From contig JAIOIW010000012.1 of NCBI GenBank assembly GCA_019912385.1, positions 1 through 40,027 of the forward strand: a stretch of DNA of 40,027 bases, given 5' to 3'. Positions 32,338-40,027 of the stretch are shown one piece after another. The first letter of the stretch is position 1. Each line of letters starts with the position of its first letter. The stretch is from Notoacmeibacter sp. (lineage in GTDB: Bacteria > Pseudomonadota > Alphaproteobacteria > Rhizobiales > Rhizobiaceae). A program made the position numbers and the translations under genes. Below the pieces are notes generated by a model, which was given only the letters and a program-made list of their open reading frames with translations, was not told the DNA's origin and did no database searches.

Positions 32338-35037
32338 ATGCTTACACAGGTTCTCTTGGTTCTCGCCATCTTGTTCGCCATTGCGCTGCTGCGCACGCGC
32401 AAGAGGCTCGTCGCGCTCAGCCGCGACCTGCGCGCCCTGGAAGTCCGTGTCGGCGCGCTAACTGCCGGTGGCGCACCGGAAGGCTCCCTGGCGACCGAAC
32501 CGGACGAGGCGCGTGTCGAGTCACCGGCTCAAAGGGAAATAGCTGGCACGGAACCCGTCGGGCCATGGGCGCGGGAGCCTGAAGCGGAATCCGAGCCCGC
32601 AGAAGCCCGCGCAACCGTAGGCGACACTACCGCGACACCGCTGTCCGCCGGCGGAGCCGAACGGCTGGAACAGACAATCGGTTCGCGCTGGGCGATCTGG
32701 GTCGGTGGCCTGGCATTCGCTCTGGGCGGGCTGTTCCTGGTCCGCTACTCGATCGAGCGCGGCATGTTCAGCCCGGCGGTGCGCCTTGCGATGGCGGCCG
32801 TGGCGGGCTTTGCGGCACTGGCGGCGGGCGAATTCGTGCGCCGCCGCGATGTCAGGCTCGAACTGGGCGAGGACCGTTTCGCGCCCGTCCCCGCCATCCT
32901 CACCGCTTCCGGCGCGGCGATCCTGTTCGGTGTCGTTTACGCCGCCCATGGCATTTACGGTTTCATCGGGCCTGGCACCGCTTTCGCCCTGCTTGGCCTG
33001 GTCTCGCTGGCGACCATCGCGCTGTCGCTCCTGCACGGCAGCATCCTCGCGGGGCTCGGCCTTGTCGGCTCCTATGCCACGCCGCTGCTGGTGAGCACGC
33101 AAAGCCCCAATCCGTGGGCGTTGTTCTCCTACCTGTCCCTCGTCATGGTGGCGACGGCATTTCTTGCCCGACTGCGCGACACCTCGTGGATGATGATCGC
33201 AGGGATCGCGGGCCTGGGTGCGTGGCTTGTTCTCGACGCACGGTTCTCGCCTGAACCAGAGCCCTATGCGGCTTTCGTCTCGGTCGTCGCCATTGTCGCG
33301 GCGCTGGCTTTCATCTGGCTGCGTGACCGCGAAAGCGAACAGGGCCTGTTCGACCGGCTGCATTCGGCGGTCGGCTGGCCGGTCATTGCCGGTGTCGGGG
33401 CAATCGTGCTGACCGGCCTCGTCATGGTCCGTTTCACCGATATCGAAGCCGCGCCGGTACGAAATGTCCTCTTTGGAATGATGGCGCTGCCGCTGGTCCT
33501 GGCGGCCTGGCGCCGCGAAGGGGCCTATGCCGTTCCCGGCGCGATCATCCTGGCGCTCGCTGTCCTGGCTCAGCTTGTCCTGTGGGGGATCGGGCCGGTC
33601 GGGATCATCGTCGCCGAACCGGACCGCGTCGTTGCGGCGGGAGGCGAGGGCGTCGCGGAAGGCCTGTTCATCGCCTATGCGTCGGCGATCGGCGTCCTGT
33701 TCGCCGCGTTCGGCGTCGCGATGGCCTGGCTCAACGGGCACAATCGCCCGCTTTCGCGCCTGTGGGCCTCCGCCGCTGCAATCATACCGCTGGCCGCCTA
33801 TGCCAGCGCGGTCGGCCGTTATGCCGATCTTGAAACCGATTATGCTTACGGCTTTGCCGGCCTCCTGCTGGCCGCCGTCATCGCTGCCGCCGGCCTGGCC
33901 GTTGCCCGGCGCGAAGAACCGCGAAATCGTCTCACCGGTGCTTCGGCCTTGCTGCTCGCCGCGGCGTCCGTCCATCTTGGTGTCGCCATTCATCTGCTCA
34001 CCGTTCCCGCATGGACCGGCATCGCCCTTGCCGTGGTCGCGCTTGCCCTGGTGCTGGCGGCATCGCGGGGCATTCATCCGGTCCTGCCCTGGCTCGCGGT
34101 CGCGGCCGGCGCAGTGGTCCTTGTCCGCTTCGGCATCGATCCGGCAATCACCGGGGCGGCACCGCTGTCGACGACGCCGGTGTTCAACTGGATTCTCGCG
34201 GGATATGGTATTCCCGCTGCCGTTTTCACGGTGTCCGCCTGGCTGCTGGGCCGGGACGGCACAAGCGCGCCGCGCCGCGTCATGGAGGCCCTTGCGATCG
34301 TCACCACGCTCGCAGGCCTCGCCATGCTTGCCCGCCACTGGATCCACGGCGGCTTGCTGGAACTCGGGCTTCCGGCGACATTGGGCGAACAGACCGTCTA
34401 TACGATCCTGTCGCTGGGCGCTTCACTTGCCCTGATCCGCCTCGACGATCGCGCGCCAAGCCCTGTGTTTCGCTTGGGTTCGATGATCGTCGGCTATGGC
34501 GGCCTGGTCTTCGCCGCGTTCAATCACTTCTTCTGGTTCAACCCGTTGTGGAGCGGCGAGAATACCGGCGCCAACCCGGTCTTCAACATGATCGCGGTCG
34601 GCTATCTCCTGCCTGCCCTGCTTGCCGGGCTGGTGTGGTGGTATGCGCGCAGCCGCCGGCCGTGGCACTATGTGGCGGCGCTTGCGGTGTTCGCCGGTGC
34701 GTCCCTGTTCGCCTGGATCAGCCTGACCGTCCGCCGTTTCTGGCAGGGGCCGTATATCAGCGCCTGGAAGGAGACGCTGCCGGGCGAAACCTACACCTAT
34801 TCGGCCGTCTGGCTGTTGATAGGCATCGGCCTGCTTGTCGCCGGCATGCGCACCAGATCACGGACCATCCGCGCCATTTCGGGCGCCGTCGTGGTCCTGA
34901 CCGTGCTGAAGGTGTTCCTTGTCGACATGGCGCAACTGGAAGGCGTGCTGCGCGCGGTCTCCTTCATGGGCCTCGGTATCACGCTGATCGGAATCGGCCT
35001 GTTCTACCAGCGGGTGCTGGCGCGCGCGGCGCAATAA
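32338..35037 (+). CDS. DUF2339 large polytopic membrane protein
   Basis: The 899-residue product starts at ATG 32338 behind GGAGGGGG; the frame is open further upstream through the palindrome without a better start. One N-terminal span (MLTQVLLVLAILFAIALL) is followed by a short coiled segment and a charged linker to about residue 110. About 25 hydrophobic spans then run to the C terminus. The entry SRWAIWVGGLAFALGGLFLV and the late segment ETYTYSAVWLLIGIGLLVAG fit DUF2339. The family is widespread in proteobacteria and has no firm role, with an envelope function suspected. The gene runs toward the convergent MFS gene, six bases apart. Confidence 0.88.
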   Translation: MLTQVLLVLAILFAIALLRTRKRLVALSRDLRALEVRVGALTAGGAPEGSLATEPDEARVESPAQREIAGTEPVGPWAREPEAESEPAEARATVGDTTATPLSAGGAERLEQTIGSRWAIWVGGLAFALGGLFLVRYSIERGMFSPAVRLAMAAVAGFAALAAGEFVRRRDVRLELGEDRFAPVPAILTASGAAILFGVVYAAHGIYGFIGPGTAFALLGLVSLATIALSLLHGSILAGLGLVGSYATPLLVSTQSPNPWALFSYLSLVMVATAFLARLRDTSWMMIAGIAGLGAWLVLDARFSPEPEPYAAFVSVVAIVAALAFIWLRDRESEQGLFDRLHSAVGWPVIAGVGAIVLTGLVMVRFTDIEAAPVRNVLFGMMALPLVLAAWRREGAYAVPGAIILALAVLAQLVLWGIGPVGIIVAEPDRVVAAGGEGVAEGLFIAYASAIGVLFAAFGVAMAWLNGHNRPLSRLWASAAAIIPLAAYASAVGRYADLETDYAYGFAGLLLAAVIAAAGLAVARREEPRNRLTGASALLLAAASVHLGVAIHLLTVPAWTGIALAVVALALVLAASRGIHPVLPWLAVAAGAVVLVRFGIDPAITGAAPLSTTPVFNWILAGYGIPAAVFTVSAWLLGRDGTSAPRRVMEALAIVTTLAGLAMLARHWIHGGLLELGLPATLGEQTVYTILSLGASLALIRLDDRAPSPVFRLGSMIVGYGGLVFAAFNHFFWFNPLWSGENTGANPVFNMIAVGYLLPALLAGLVWWYARSRRPWHYVAALAVFAGASLFAWISLTVRRFWQGPYISAWKETLPGETYTYSAVWLLIGIGLLVAGMRTRSRTIRAISGAVVVLTVLKVFLVDMAQLEGVLRAVSFMGLGITLIGIGLFYQRVLARAAQ

Positions 35038-35043
35038 AGGCGG

Positions 35044-36276
35044 CTATTCCGCCGGAAGCGGCTGCGGCCGGGCGACCGGCGCCTCGGCGATTGGCCAATG
35101 GACGACTGCGGCGAACAGGCCGAGCGCCACACCCAGCCACCAGACGATGTCGTAGGAACCGGTGACGTCGCGCAAATAGCCGCCGAGCCAGACTCCGAGG
35201 AAAGACCCCACCTGGTGCGACAGGAAGACGATGCCCCCCAGCATGCCCAGATGACGGGTGCCGAAGAATGTCGCCACCAGGGCGTTGGTTGGCGCCACGG
35301 TCGACAGCCACAAGAGCCCCATCACGATCGAGAAGACGATGACGCTTGTGGGCGTGACCGGCAGCAGGATGAAGGCGGTCACGGCAATCGACCGGCTGAC
35401 ATAGATCAGGGAAAGGAAGGCGGGCTTGGAGTAGCGCTGGCCGATGACGCCGGAAGCGAGCGAGCCAACGATGTTGAACAGCCCGATGAAGGCGATAGCG
35501 AGGACCGCGTAGCGCACCTCGATGCCGACATCGCCCAGATAGGCCGGAAAATGCGCGGTGATGAAGGCCACCTGGAAGCCGCAGACGAAGAAGCCGGTGA
35601 CCAGCAGAACATAGGACTGGTGCGCGAACGCCTCACGCAACGCCGCGCCGGCGGTCTGCTCATATTCGGCCTGCGAAACCCGGCCGCTCTTTGCGTTGCC
35701 GGTCAGCGGGATCGCCAGCACCGGAATGACGAGCATGGCGATGCCAAGCCAGACCAGCGTGTCGGACCAGCCCACCGTATCGATCAGACCCTGGCTGATC
35801 GGCGCGAAGAGGAACATGCCGGCCGAGCCTGCCGCCGTTCCGATGCCAAAGACCACCGAACGGCTTTCGGCCGGCACATTGCGGGCAAATGCCGCCAGAA
35901 CGATGCCGAACGAAGACGCGGCGACTCCCAGGCCGACAAGCACGCCGCCGCCCAGGTGAAGCATGGCCGGCGTATCCGCCGTCGCCATCAGCAACAGGCC
36001 GGCGGCATAGATCACCCCGCCAAGCGCCAGGACCCGCCAGGTGCCGAAGTGGTCGGCGATGGCGCCGAACACCGGCTGGCCAAAACCCCAGAAAATATTC
36101 TGGATCGCCATGGCGAGTCCGAACGTGGTCCGGTCCCAGCCTTTTTCTTCCAGCATCGGCAACTGAAAGAAGCCCATTGCGGATCGCGGGCCGAAACCCA
36201 TCGCTGCAATGATGCATCCGCAGATCACGATCAGGATTGGAAGGCGGGATGCGGTGGCTGCGGCTCGGGTGGACAT
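35044..36276 (-). CDS. Major facilitator superfamily transporter
   Basis: The 410-residue inner-membrane protein has twelve hydrophobic spans. The start is MSTRAAATASRLPILIVICG, with GGAG eight bases upstream. Typical elements are GWDRTTFGLAMAIQNIFWGF near the second span, the loop motif GAIADHFGTWRVLALGG (motif A form), and GFVCGFQVAFITAHFPAYL-like span content in the second half. This pattern resembles MFS members of the oxalate/formate or monocarboxylate group, but the substrate is uncertain. It is a single gene, convergent with DUF2339. Its upstream gap of 445 bases holds two palindromes. Confidence 0.9.
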   Translation of the reverse strand: MSTRAAATASRLPILIVICGCIIAAMGFGPRSAMGFFQLPMLEEKGWDRTTFGLAMAIQNIFWGFGQPVFGAIADHFGTWRVLALGGVIYAAGLLLMATADTPAMLHLGGGVLVGLGVAASSFGIVLAAFARNVPAESRSVVFGIGTAAGSAGMFLFAPISQGLIDTVGWSDTLVWLGIAMLVIPVLAIPLTGNAKSGRVSQAEYEQTAGAALREAFAHQSYVLLVTGFFVCGFQVAFITAHFPAYLGDVGIEVRYAVLAIAFIGLFNIVGSLASGVIGQRYSKPAFLSLIYVSRSIAVTAFILLPVTPTSVIVFSIVMGLLWLSTVAPTNALVATFFGTRHLGMLGGIVFLSHQVGSFLGVWLGGYLRDVTGSYDIVWWLGVALGLFAAVVHWPIAEAPVARPQPLPAE

Positions 36277-36525
36277 GTCTTTGTCTCCAGATGGTCGGCG
36301 GAAGTTAAAGGACGCGCGGCGATGTGCAATCCAAAAACGCTGACGGACCGTTCAGCTTTTCTGACGGGTGGATCCGGTGGCTGCATGGGGCCTCGCTCGT
36401 GAGCGATGCGGTCTTGATTGCAGCTGGCGGAACGGTCACAATTATGCCTCAATGCAAGAGCGATAGCGCAATTGCTGCTCGCGCGAATGATGGCCGCGCG
36501 CGGCGGACTGACGTGTCATGTCAGG
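36277..36525. other. Gene-free part of the MFS/GNAT divergent region
   Basis: Together with the two palindromes to its right, this makes a 445-base gap between divergent genes. The left 249 bases should contain the MFS promoter. No RNA gene, terminator or convincing ORF is seen here, and base composition is slightly more A+T-rich than in the genes. Confidence 0.5.
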
Positions 36526-36603
36526 CTAGTGTGGTGGTTTTGAAGTTCGTTTCATTGTTCACGCCGACCTTCCAAACGGACTTCAAAACTGAAACCACGC
36601 TAG
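36526..36603. repeat. 78-bp palindrome with CTAG at both ends (first of tandem pair)
   Basis: The left arm CTAGTGTGGTGGTTTTGAAG then TTCGTTT pairs with the right arm, which reads CTAGCGTGGTTTCAGTTTTG then AAGTCCGTTT on the minus strand. About 25 bases pair, with small bulges, around a 20-25-base middle. CTAG occurs at 36526-36529 and 36600-36603. It lies 13 bases before a second palindrome. Confidence 0.75.
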
Positions 36604-36616
36604 AATTATTGTGTAG

Positions 36617-36690
36617 CTGGTGTCCTTTCGCTCTGAAATTCGACCGAAGGCTGATATCGGATGAAACGAATTTCAGCGTCGGGACACTAG
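36617..36690. repeat. 74-bp palindrome ending in CTAG (second of tandem pair)
   Basis: The left arm CTGGTGTCCTTTCGCTCTGA then AATTCG pairs with the right arm, reading CTAGTGTCCCGACGCTGAAA then TTCG on the minus strand. The right terminal CTAG is 36687-36690 and the left has CTGG. It ends 31 bases before the start of the GNAT/peptidase gene, so that gene's promoter lies in or before the repeat. Confidence 0.75.
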
Positions 36691-36721
36691 CGTATCAACC
36701 TGGGCCGGGTAACTTCGGGTG

Positions 36722-37828
36722 ATGATGCAACCTGGATTCCGCGACGCAACCCCCTCGGACATTGACGCGCTCGTGCGTATCGAGAATGCGGCATTCGAAA
36801 GCGACCGCATATCGCGGCGATCCTTTCGCCTGCTGATCGAGCGGGACACGGCCGAAACGAAGGTCGTCACCCTGGACGGGCAGGTGGCGGGCTACGTCAT
36901 GGTGCTTTTCAGGCGCGGAAGCGGCGTCGCTCGGCTCTATTCGATCGCCGTTGCGCCCGAACACGCGGGCAGGGGGATCGGCCGCCGGCTGTTGGAAGTT
37001 GCCGAAAAGACGGCCTACGATCACGGTCGCCTGTTCTTGCGCCTCGAGGTGCGCGAAGATAATGCACGCGCCATCGCGCTCTATGAATCGCGGGGTTACC
37101 GGCGTTTCGGCCGCCATTCGGACTACTATGCCGACCACTCCAGCGCCTTGCGTTTCGAAAAGCTGTTGCGCGGCGCGCCGCCCGCCAGTGCGGGCGTGCC
37201 TCATTTCGAGCAGACTGCCGACTTCACCTGCGGACCGGCTTGCCTGATGATGGCGATGTCGGCTTTCAAGCCGGGTTTTGTGCCCGATCCGGTAATGGAG
37301 ATACGTCTTTGGCGCGAGGCGACGACGGTGTTCATGATGTCCGGACCGGGAGGGTGCGAGCCATACGGCCTCGCGGTCACCGCTTGCGAGCATGGTCTTG
37401 CCGCGAGAATCCTTGTTTCGATCGACGGCCCGCTCTTCCTGCAGTCCGTGCGAAACGCGGAGAAACGGCGGGTGATGGAACTGGCCCAGGCCGATTTCCG
37501 GGCGCGTGCCGAGGCCCAGGCAATTTCCGTCGAGATCGCCAGTTTCACCCTCGATGACATCCGCGCGGGGCTGTCCCGCGGGGAATTGGTCGCGGTTCTC
37601 GTCAGCGGCTACATGATGTTCGGCAAGAAAGTGCCGCACTGGGTTCTTGCGATCGGTGCCGACGCCGACCACATCTTCATCCATGATCCGTGGGTCGAGG
37701 AGGAGCGCGGCGAGACGGTCGCCGATGCCGCCAACATTCCCGTACCGAACGCATTGTTCATGTCCATGGCGCAATTCGGCCGCGAAGGGCTGAGAGCGGC
37801 CGTCTTTCTTGGGAAACGAACGCAATGA
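36722..37828 (+). CDS. GNAT acetyltransferase fused to a C39-like cysteine peptidase (DUF3335)
   Basis: The product has 368 residues from ATG 36722; GTG 36719 and ATG 36725 are alternatives with no strong ribosome-binding site. Residues 1-150 are a GNAT domain: SIAVAPEHAGRGIGRRLLEV carries the acetyl-CoA loop (R84-G-I-G87), and ARAIALYESRGYRRFGRHSD is the last conserved part. Residues 160-340 are a papain-like C39-type domain with Gln164, Cys170 (ADFTCGPACL), His306 (VPHWVLAIG) and Asp322 (IHDPW), so a full catalytic set is present. It overlaps the RimK-type ligase gene by four bases. The pair likely acts on one peptide or amino-acid product, but none has been identified here. Confidence 0.88.
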   Translation: MMQPGFRDATPSDIDALVRIENAAFESDRISRRSFRLLIERDTAETKVVTLDGQVAGYVMVLFRRGSGVARLYSIAVAPEHAGRGIGRRLLEVAEKTAYDHGRLFLRLEVREDNARAIALYESRGYRRFGRHSDYYADHSSALRFEKLLRGAPPASAGVPHFEQTADFTCGPACLMMAMSAFKPGFVPDPVMEIRLWREATTVFMMSGPGGCEPYGLAVTACEHGLAARILVSIDGPLFLQSVRNAEKRRVMELAQADFRARAEAQAISVEIASFTLDDIRAGLSRGELVAVLVSGYMMFGKKVPHWVLAIGADADHIFIHDPWVEEERGETVADAANIPVPNALFMSMAQFGREGLRAAVFLGKRTQ

Positions 37829-39276
37829 GCTGGGTCATTCTCACCGGCCGCTCAATCGACATCGACCAGGCGTCGACGCCGCACAAGGTCATAACCAACC
37901 GAGACTACCTCACCCACCCGAACTTGTTTCGTGGGCAGCGGCCGAAGATCATCAACCTGTCGACGAGCTACGGTTACCAGAGCCGGGGCTACTACGCCTC
38001 GCTGCTGGCCAGTTCGCGCGGGCACCGCGTGATCCCCTCCGTCGAGACGATGATCGACTTGTCCGAGCCCAAACTATACGAGAACGCCATTCCCGATCTG
38101 GAGCAGGCGCTCAATACCATCCGCAAGGCGATCGCCGAGGAACTGGCGCCGAAGGTGCGATTCTATTTCGGCATGGGACCGTCGAAAAACTGGGACCGTT
38201 TCGGCCGGTTGCTGTTCGACTGGTTTCGCGCACCAGCATTGGAGGTGACGATCGAGGAGGGCGAGTGGATCCGTGTCAGGCGCGTCGCCCTTGCCCCGGT
38301 CAACCGGCTCGATGCGGGCGAAAAGAAACGCTTCATGAGCTGCATGGAGGCCTACACGGCCCGCGAATGGCGCGATTCGCGCAGCAAGACGCCGGCACGC
38401 TACACCTTTGCCACGCTCATCGATCCGAAGGAGGAATTGCCGCCGTCTTCGATTTCAAGCCTGAAGCACTGGTCCCGCGTCGCCTCCAAGATGGGCGTCG
38501 AGATCGAACCGATCACGCGTAAGGATCTTGCCCGTCTTGCCAATTACGATGCCCTGTTCATCCGCGAGACGACATCGATCTCCAACCACACCTATCGGTT
38601 TGCCCGGCGCGCGCAGCAGGAAAACATGCCGGTCATCGACGATCCTTTGTCGATGATCCGCTGCACCAACAAGGTCTACCTGCATGAGTTGATGACGCTC
38701 AACGGCATTCCGGTGCCACCGACCGTGGTCATTGCCGGGCCGGGCGATCTCGAGCACGCGGCCGAGACGCTGGGTTTCCCAATGGTACTCAAGATCCCGG
38801 ACAGCGCTTTTTCGCGCGGGGTGAAGAAGGCGAACGATCCGGCCGAGTTGAAGCGCCTCGCCGCCAGGTGGCTGGAGGATTCCGATCTGTTGCTGGCGCA
38901 GAAATACATGCCGACGGACTTCGACTGGCGCGTCGGCGTGCTCGGCGGCCAGCCCTTGTTCGCCGTCCAGTACCTGATGGCCAAGAAACACTGGCAGATC
39001 GTCAATCACGACAGGGGCGGCAAGCCGATCGAGGGTGGTTTCGCCTCCTTCTCGCTTGCCGATGCGCCACCCGAGGTGATCGACACGGCGGTTCGCGCGG
39101 CGCGTTGCATCGGCGACGGACTATACGGTGTGGATCTGAAGGAAACGGGCGACGGCGTCGTGGTCATCGAGGTCAACGACAACCCCAATCTCGAACATGG
39201 CGTGGAGGACAGTGCGGAAAAGGACACGGTCTGGATCAAGCTGACCCAGTGGTTCATCGACCGCCTTGAGCGTTGA
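37825..39276 (+). CDS. RimK-type ATP-grasp ligase with RLAN-like N-terminal domain
   Basis: The 483-residue product starts at ATG 37825 inside the previous stop. Residues 1-200 (MSWVILTGRSIDIDQASTPH; LSTSYGYQSRGYYASLLASS) match the RimK-associated N-terminal domain. The C-terminal half is ATP-grasp: MVLKIPDSAFSRGVKKAND and LLAQKYMPTDFDWRVGVLGG bind ATP. Metal ligands are Asp437 (YGVDLKE), Glu449 and Asn451 (VIEVNDNPNLE). Enzymes of this fold join amino acids or peptides through an acyl-phosphate, often adding glutamate. With the coupled acetyltransferase/peptidase it forms a compact modification system with unknown substrate. The 3' end overlaps the convergent HD gene by 23 bases. Confidence 0.9.
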   Translation: MSWVILTGRSIDIDQASTPHKVITNRDYLTHPNLFRGQRPKIINLSTSYGYQSRGYYASLLASSRGHRVIPSVETMIDLSEPKLYENAIPDLEQALNTIRKAIAEELAPKVRFYFGMGPSKNWDRFGRLLFDWFRAPALEVTIEEGEWIRVRRVALAPVNRLDAGEKKRFMSCMEAYTAREWRDSRSKTPARYTFATLIDPKEELPPSSISSLKHWSRVASKMGVEIEPITRKDLARLANYDALFIRETTSISNHTYRFARRAQQENMPVIDDPLSMIRCTNKVYLHELMTLNGIPVPPTVVIAGPGDLEHAAETLGFPMVLKIPDSAFSRGVKKANDPAELKRLAARWLEDSDLLLAQKYMPTDFDWRVGVLGGQPLFAVQYLMAKKHWQIVNHDRGGKPIEGGFASFSLADAPPEVIDTAVRAARCIGDGLYGVDLKETGDGVVVIEVNDNPNLEHGVEDSAEKDTVWIKLTQWFIDRLER

Positions 39277-39931
39277 CCGGCAAAGGCAGCGCCGCCTGTT
39301 TCGTTCCGCAGGCCGCCTCCAATGCGTGAAACCGGCTCAGGAATTGTGATTCCACGGCTTTCGCGGGCTTGGGCTCCAGATCGAACCCCTCTCCGGTAAT
39401 GCCGCGCGGCCGGCCGAAATACTTTGCCGCCTCCGCGTCGCCGAAGCCGGCGAGTTCGCGCGCCTCGAACCAGGCCGCGATCTGGTCGGCACGCTTGATC
39501 GCCTTCTGAAGCGCGGCCGGTAGCTGGGCTGGGAGGGAAAAGCGCAGGTGGATGGCCGCCTGGAGCCGCAACTCCACCGCCTTGTATCCGCCGCCGACCA
39601 CCGCCTTGAACGGCGAGATCATGTCGCCGATCACGTATTCGGCGGCGTCGTGCAGCAGGATGGCAAGTCGCAGCGAACGGTCGAGCCGCGGATGGCGCCG
39701 GCGCGCCATCGCCTCCACCAGGAGCGTGTGCTGGGCGACGGAAAAAATGTGCGCGCCCTTGGTCTGTCCGTTCCAGCGCGCCACGCGCGCGAGGCCATGC
39801 GCGATGTCGGCGATCTCGATGTCGAGCGGGGCGGGATCGAGCAGGTCGAGCCGCCGCCCCGACAGCATGCGTTGCCAGGCGCGCGCGCTGCGGGTGTCGG
39901 CACGCTGACGCGCTGTCGGGCGAGGGCTCAT
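39254..39931 (-). CDS. HD-domain phosphohydrolase (YfbR-like)
   Basis: The 225-residue protein is read from ATG 39931 (MSPRPTARQRADTRSARAWQ); the frame is open to 39973 but the extra 14 residues look non-conserved. The metal-binding set is visible as His in GAHIFSVAQHTLLVEAMARR, the pair HD in LAILLHDAAEYVIGDMISPF, and a late Asp in IKRADQIAAWFEARELAGFG. This order fits YfbR-like 5'-nucleotidases that act on deoxynucleoside monophosphates. The hydrolysed substrate remains a family-based guess. It converges on the RimK gene and overlaps its end by 23 bases. About 96 bases to the right edge show no clear gene. Confidence 0.87.
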   Translation of the reverse strand: MSPRPTARQRADTRSARAWQRMLSGRRLDLLDPAPLDIEIADIAHGLARVARWNGQTKGAHIFSVAQHTLLVEAMARRRHPRLDRSLRLAILLHDAAEYVIGDMISPFKAVVGGGYKAVELRLQAAIHLRFSLPAQLPAALQKAIKRADQIAAWFEARELAGFGDAEAAKYFGRPRGITGEGFDLEPKPAKAVESQFLSRFHALEAACGTKQAALPLPVNAQGGR

Positions 39932-40027
39932 TGCCGTCCCGGCATCATCGTCTCGGTGCCACGCCGGCGTCACCGCGGCCCGCGCGCGCTTCGCCCGGCC
40001 GAGATGACGTGAGAGCAGGATCCATGG

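Noticed and set aside
32521-34347. 608-residue minus-strand open frame inside the DUF2339 gene
   Set aside because: Its composition is Arg/Asp/Gly/Gln repeats without domain pattern, while the plus strand encodes regular hydrophobic spans.
40015-40027. Possible gene start at the right edge (AGGA followed by ATG at 40024)
   Set aside because: Only one codon is visible, so a coding claim cannot be supported.
1-40027. CRISPR array
   Set aside because: No regularly spaced identical direct repeats were seen; the repeats present are palindromes and short imperfect direct repeats.

Overview
The window is chromosomal DNA of a high-GC alphaproteobacterium, most likely of the order Hyphomicrobiales (Rhizobiales). 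The evidence is the housekeeping block smpB, rpoZ, rel, acpS, lepB, rnc, era, recO in its alphaproteobacterial order, a DUF3775 protein, a rhizobial type of intergenic palindrome and GC-rich codon use. The genus cannot be fixed from the sequence alone.

Layout. (1) Bases 1-5.8 kb are a phage-derived segment: a tail tape-measure gene cut by the left edge (minus strand), a divergent HTH gene, a fused prohead protease/major capsid gene, several small unknown genes, and then tRNA-Ser(UGA). The segment lies against the 3' end of the tRNA, as expected for an integrated element. No integrase, portal or terminase is visible. (2) From 6.0 to 12.9 kb, after a DUF3775 gene, a leftward operon encodes a PRPP synthetase, PEP synthase and a PfkB sugar kinase. 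DUF2267 and a lone COG2187 kinase-like protein diverge from it. (3) From 13.0 to 18.1 kb is a complete BMP-type nucleoside-like ABC importer: binding protein, double ATPase and two permeases. (4) From 18.2 to 21.5 kb is a MacAB-like adaptor, ATPase and permease operon. The promoter regions of (2) and (4) carry the same 14-bp FNR/FixK-type palindrome, which suggests shared low-oxygen control. (5) From 21.5 to 32.2 kb is core metabolism and RNA/DNA housekeeping: SmpB, rhodanese, family-5 uracil-DNA glycosylase, NYN protein, RpoZ, Rel, DUF2062, AcpS, LepB, RNase III, Era, RecO and a thioesterase. (6) From 32.3 to 36.3 kb are a very large DUF2339 membrane protein and an MFS transporter. (7) From 36.7 to 39.9 kb is a translationally coupled pair, a GNAT/C39-like peptidase fusion and a RimK-type ATP-grasp ligase, followed by a convergent HD hydrolase.

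Non-coding structure stands out. Two separate places hold two palindromes of about 75-79 bp placed exactly 13 bp apart, with largely different stem sequences but the same architecture and CTAG-like ends. A 275-bp element with 32-bp imperfect inverted termini ending in CCTAGG sits just upstream of smpB. A compound palindrome precedes the DUF2339 gene, and a 13-bp perfect hairpin followed by T-rich sequence separates rpoZ from rel.

The least explained items, and the best candidates for new biology, are the GNAT-C39/RimK pair, the shared FNR-type regulon, the tandem palindromes and the oddly ordered capsid island beside tRNA-Ser.
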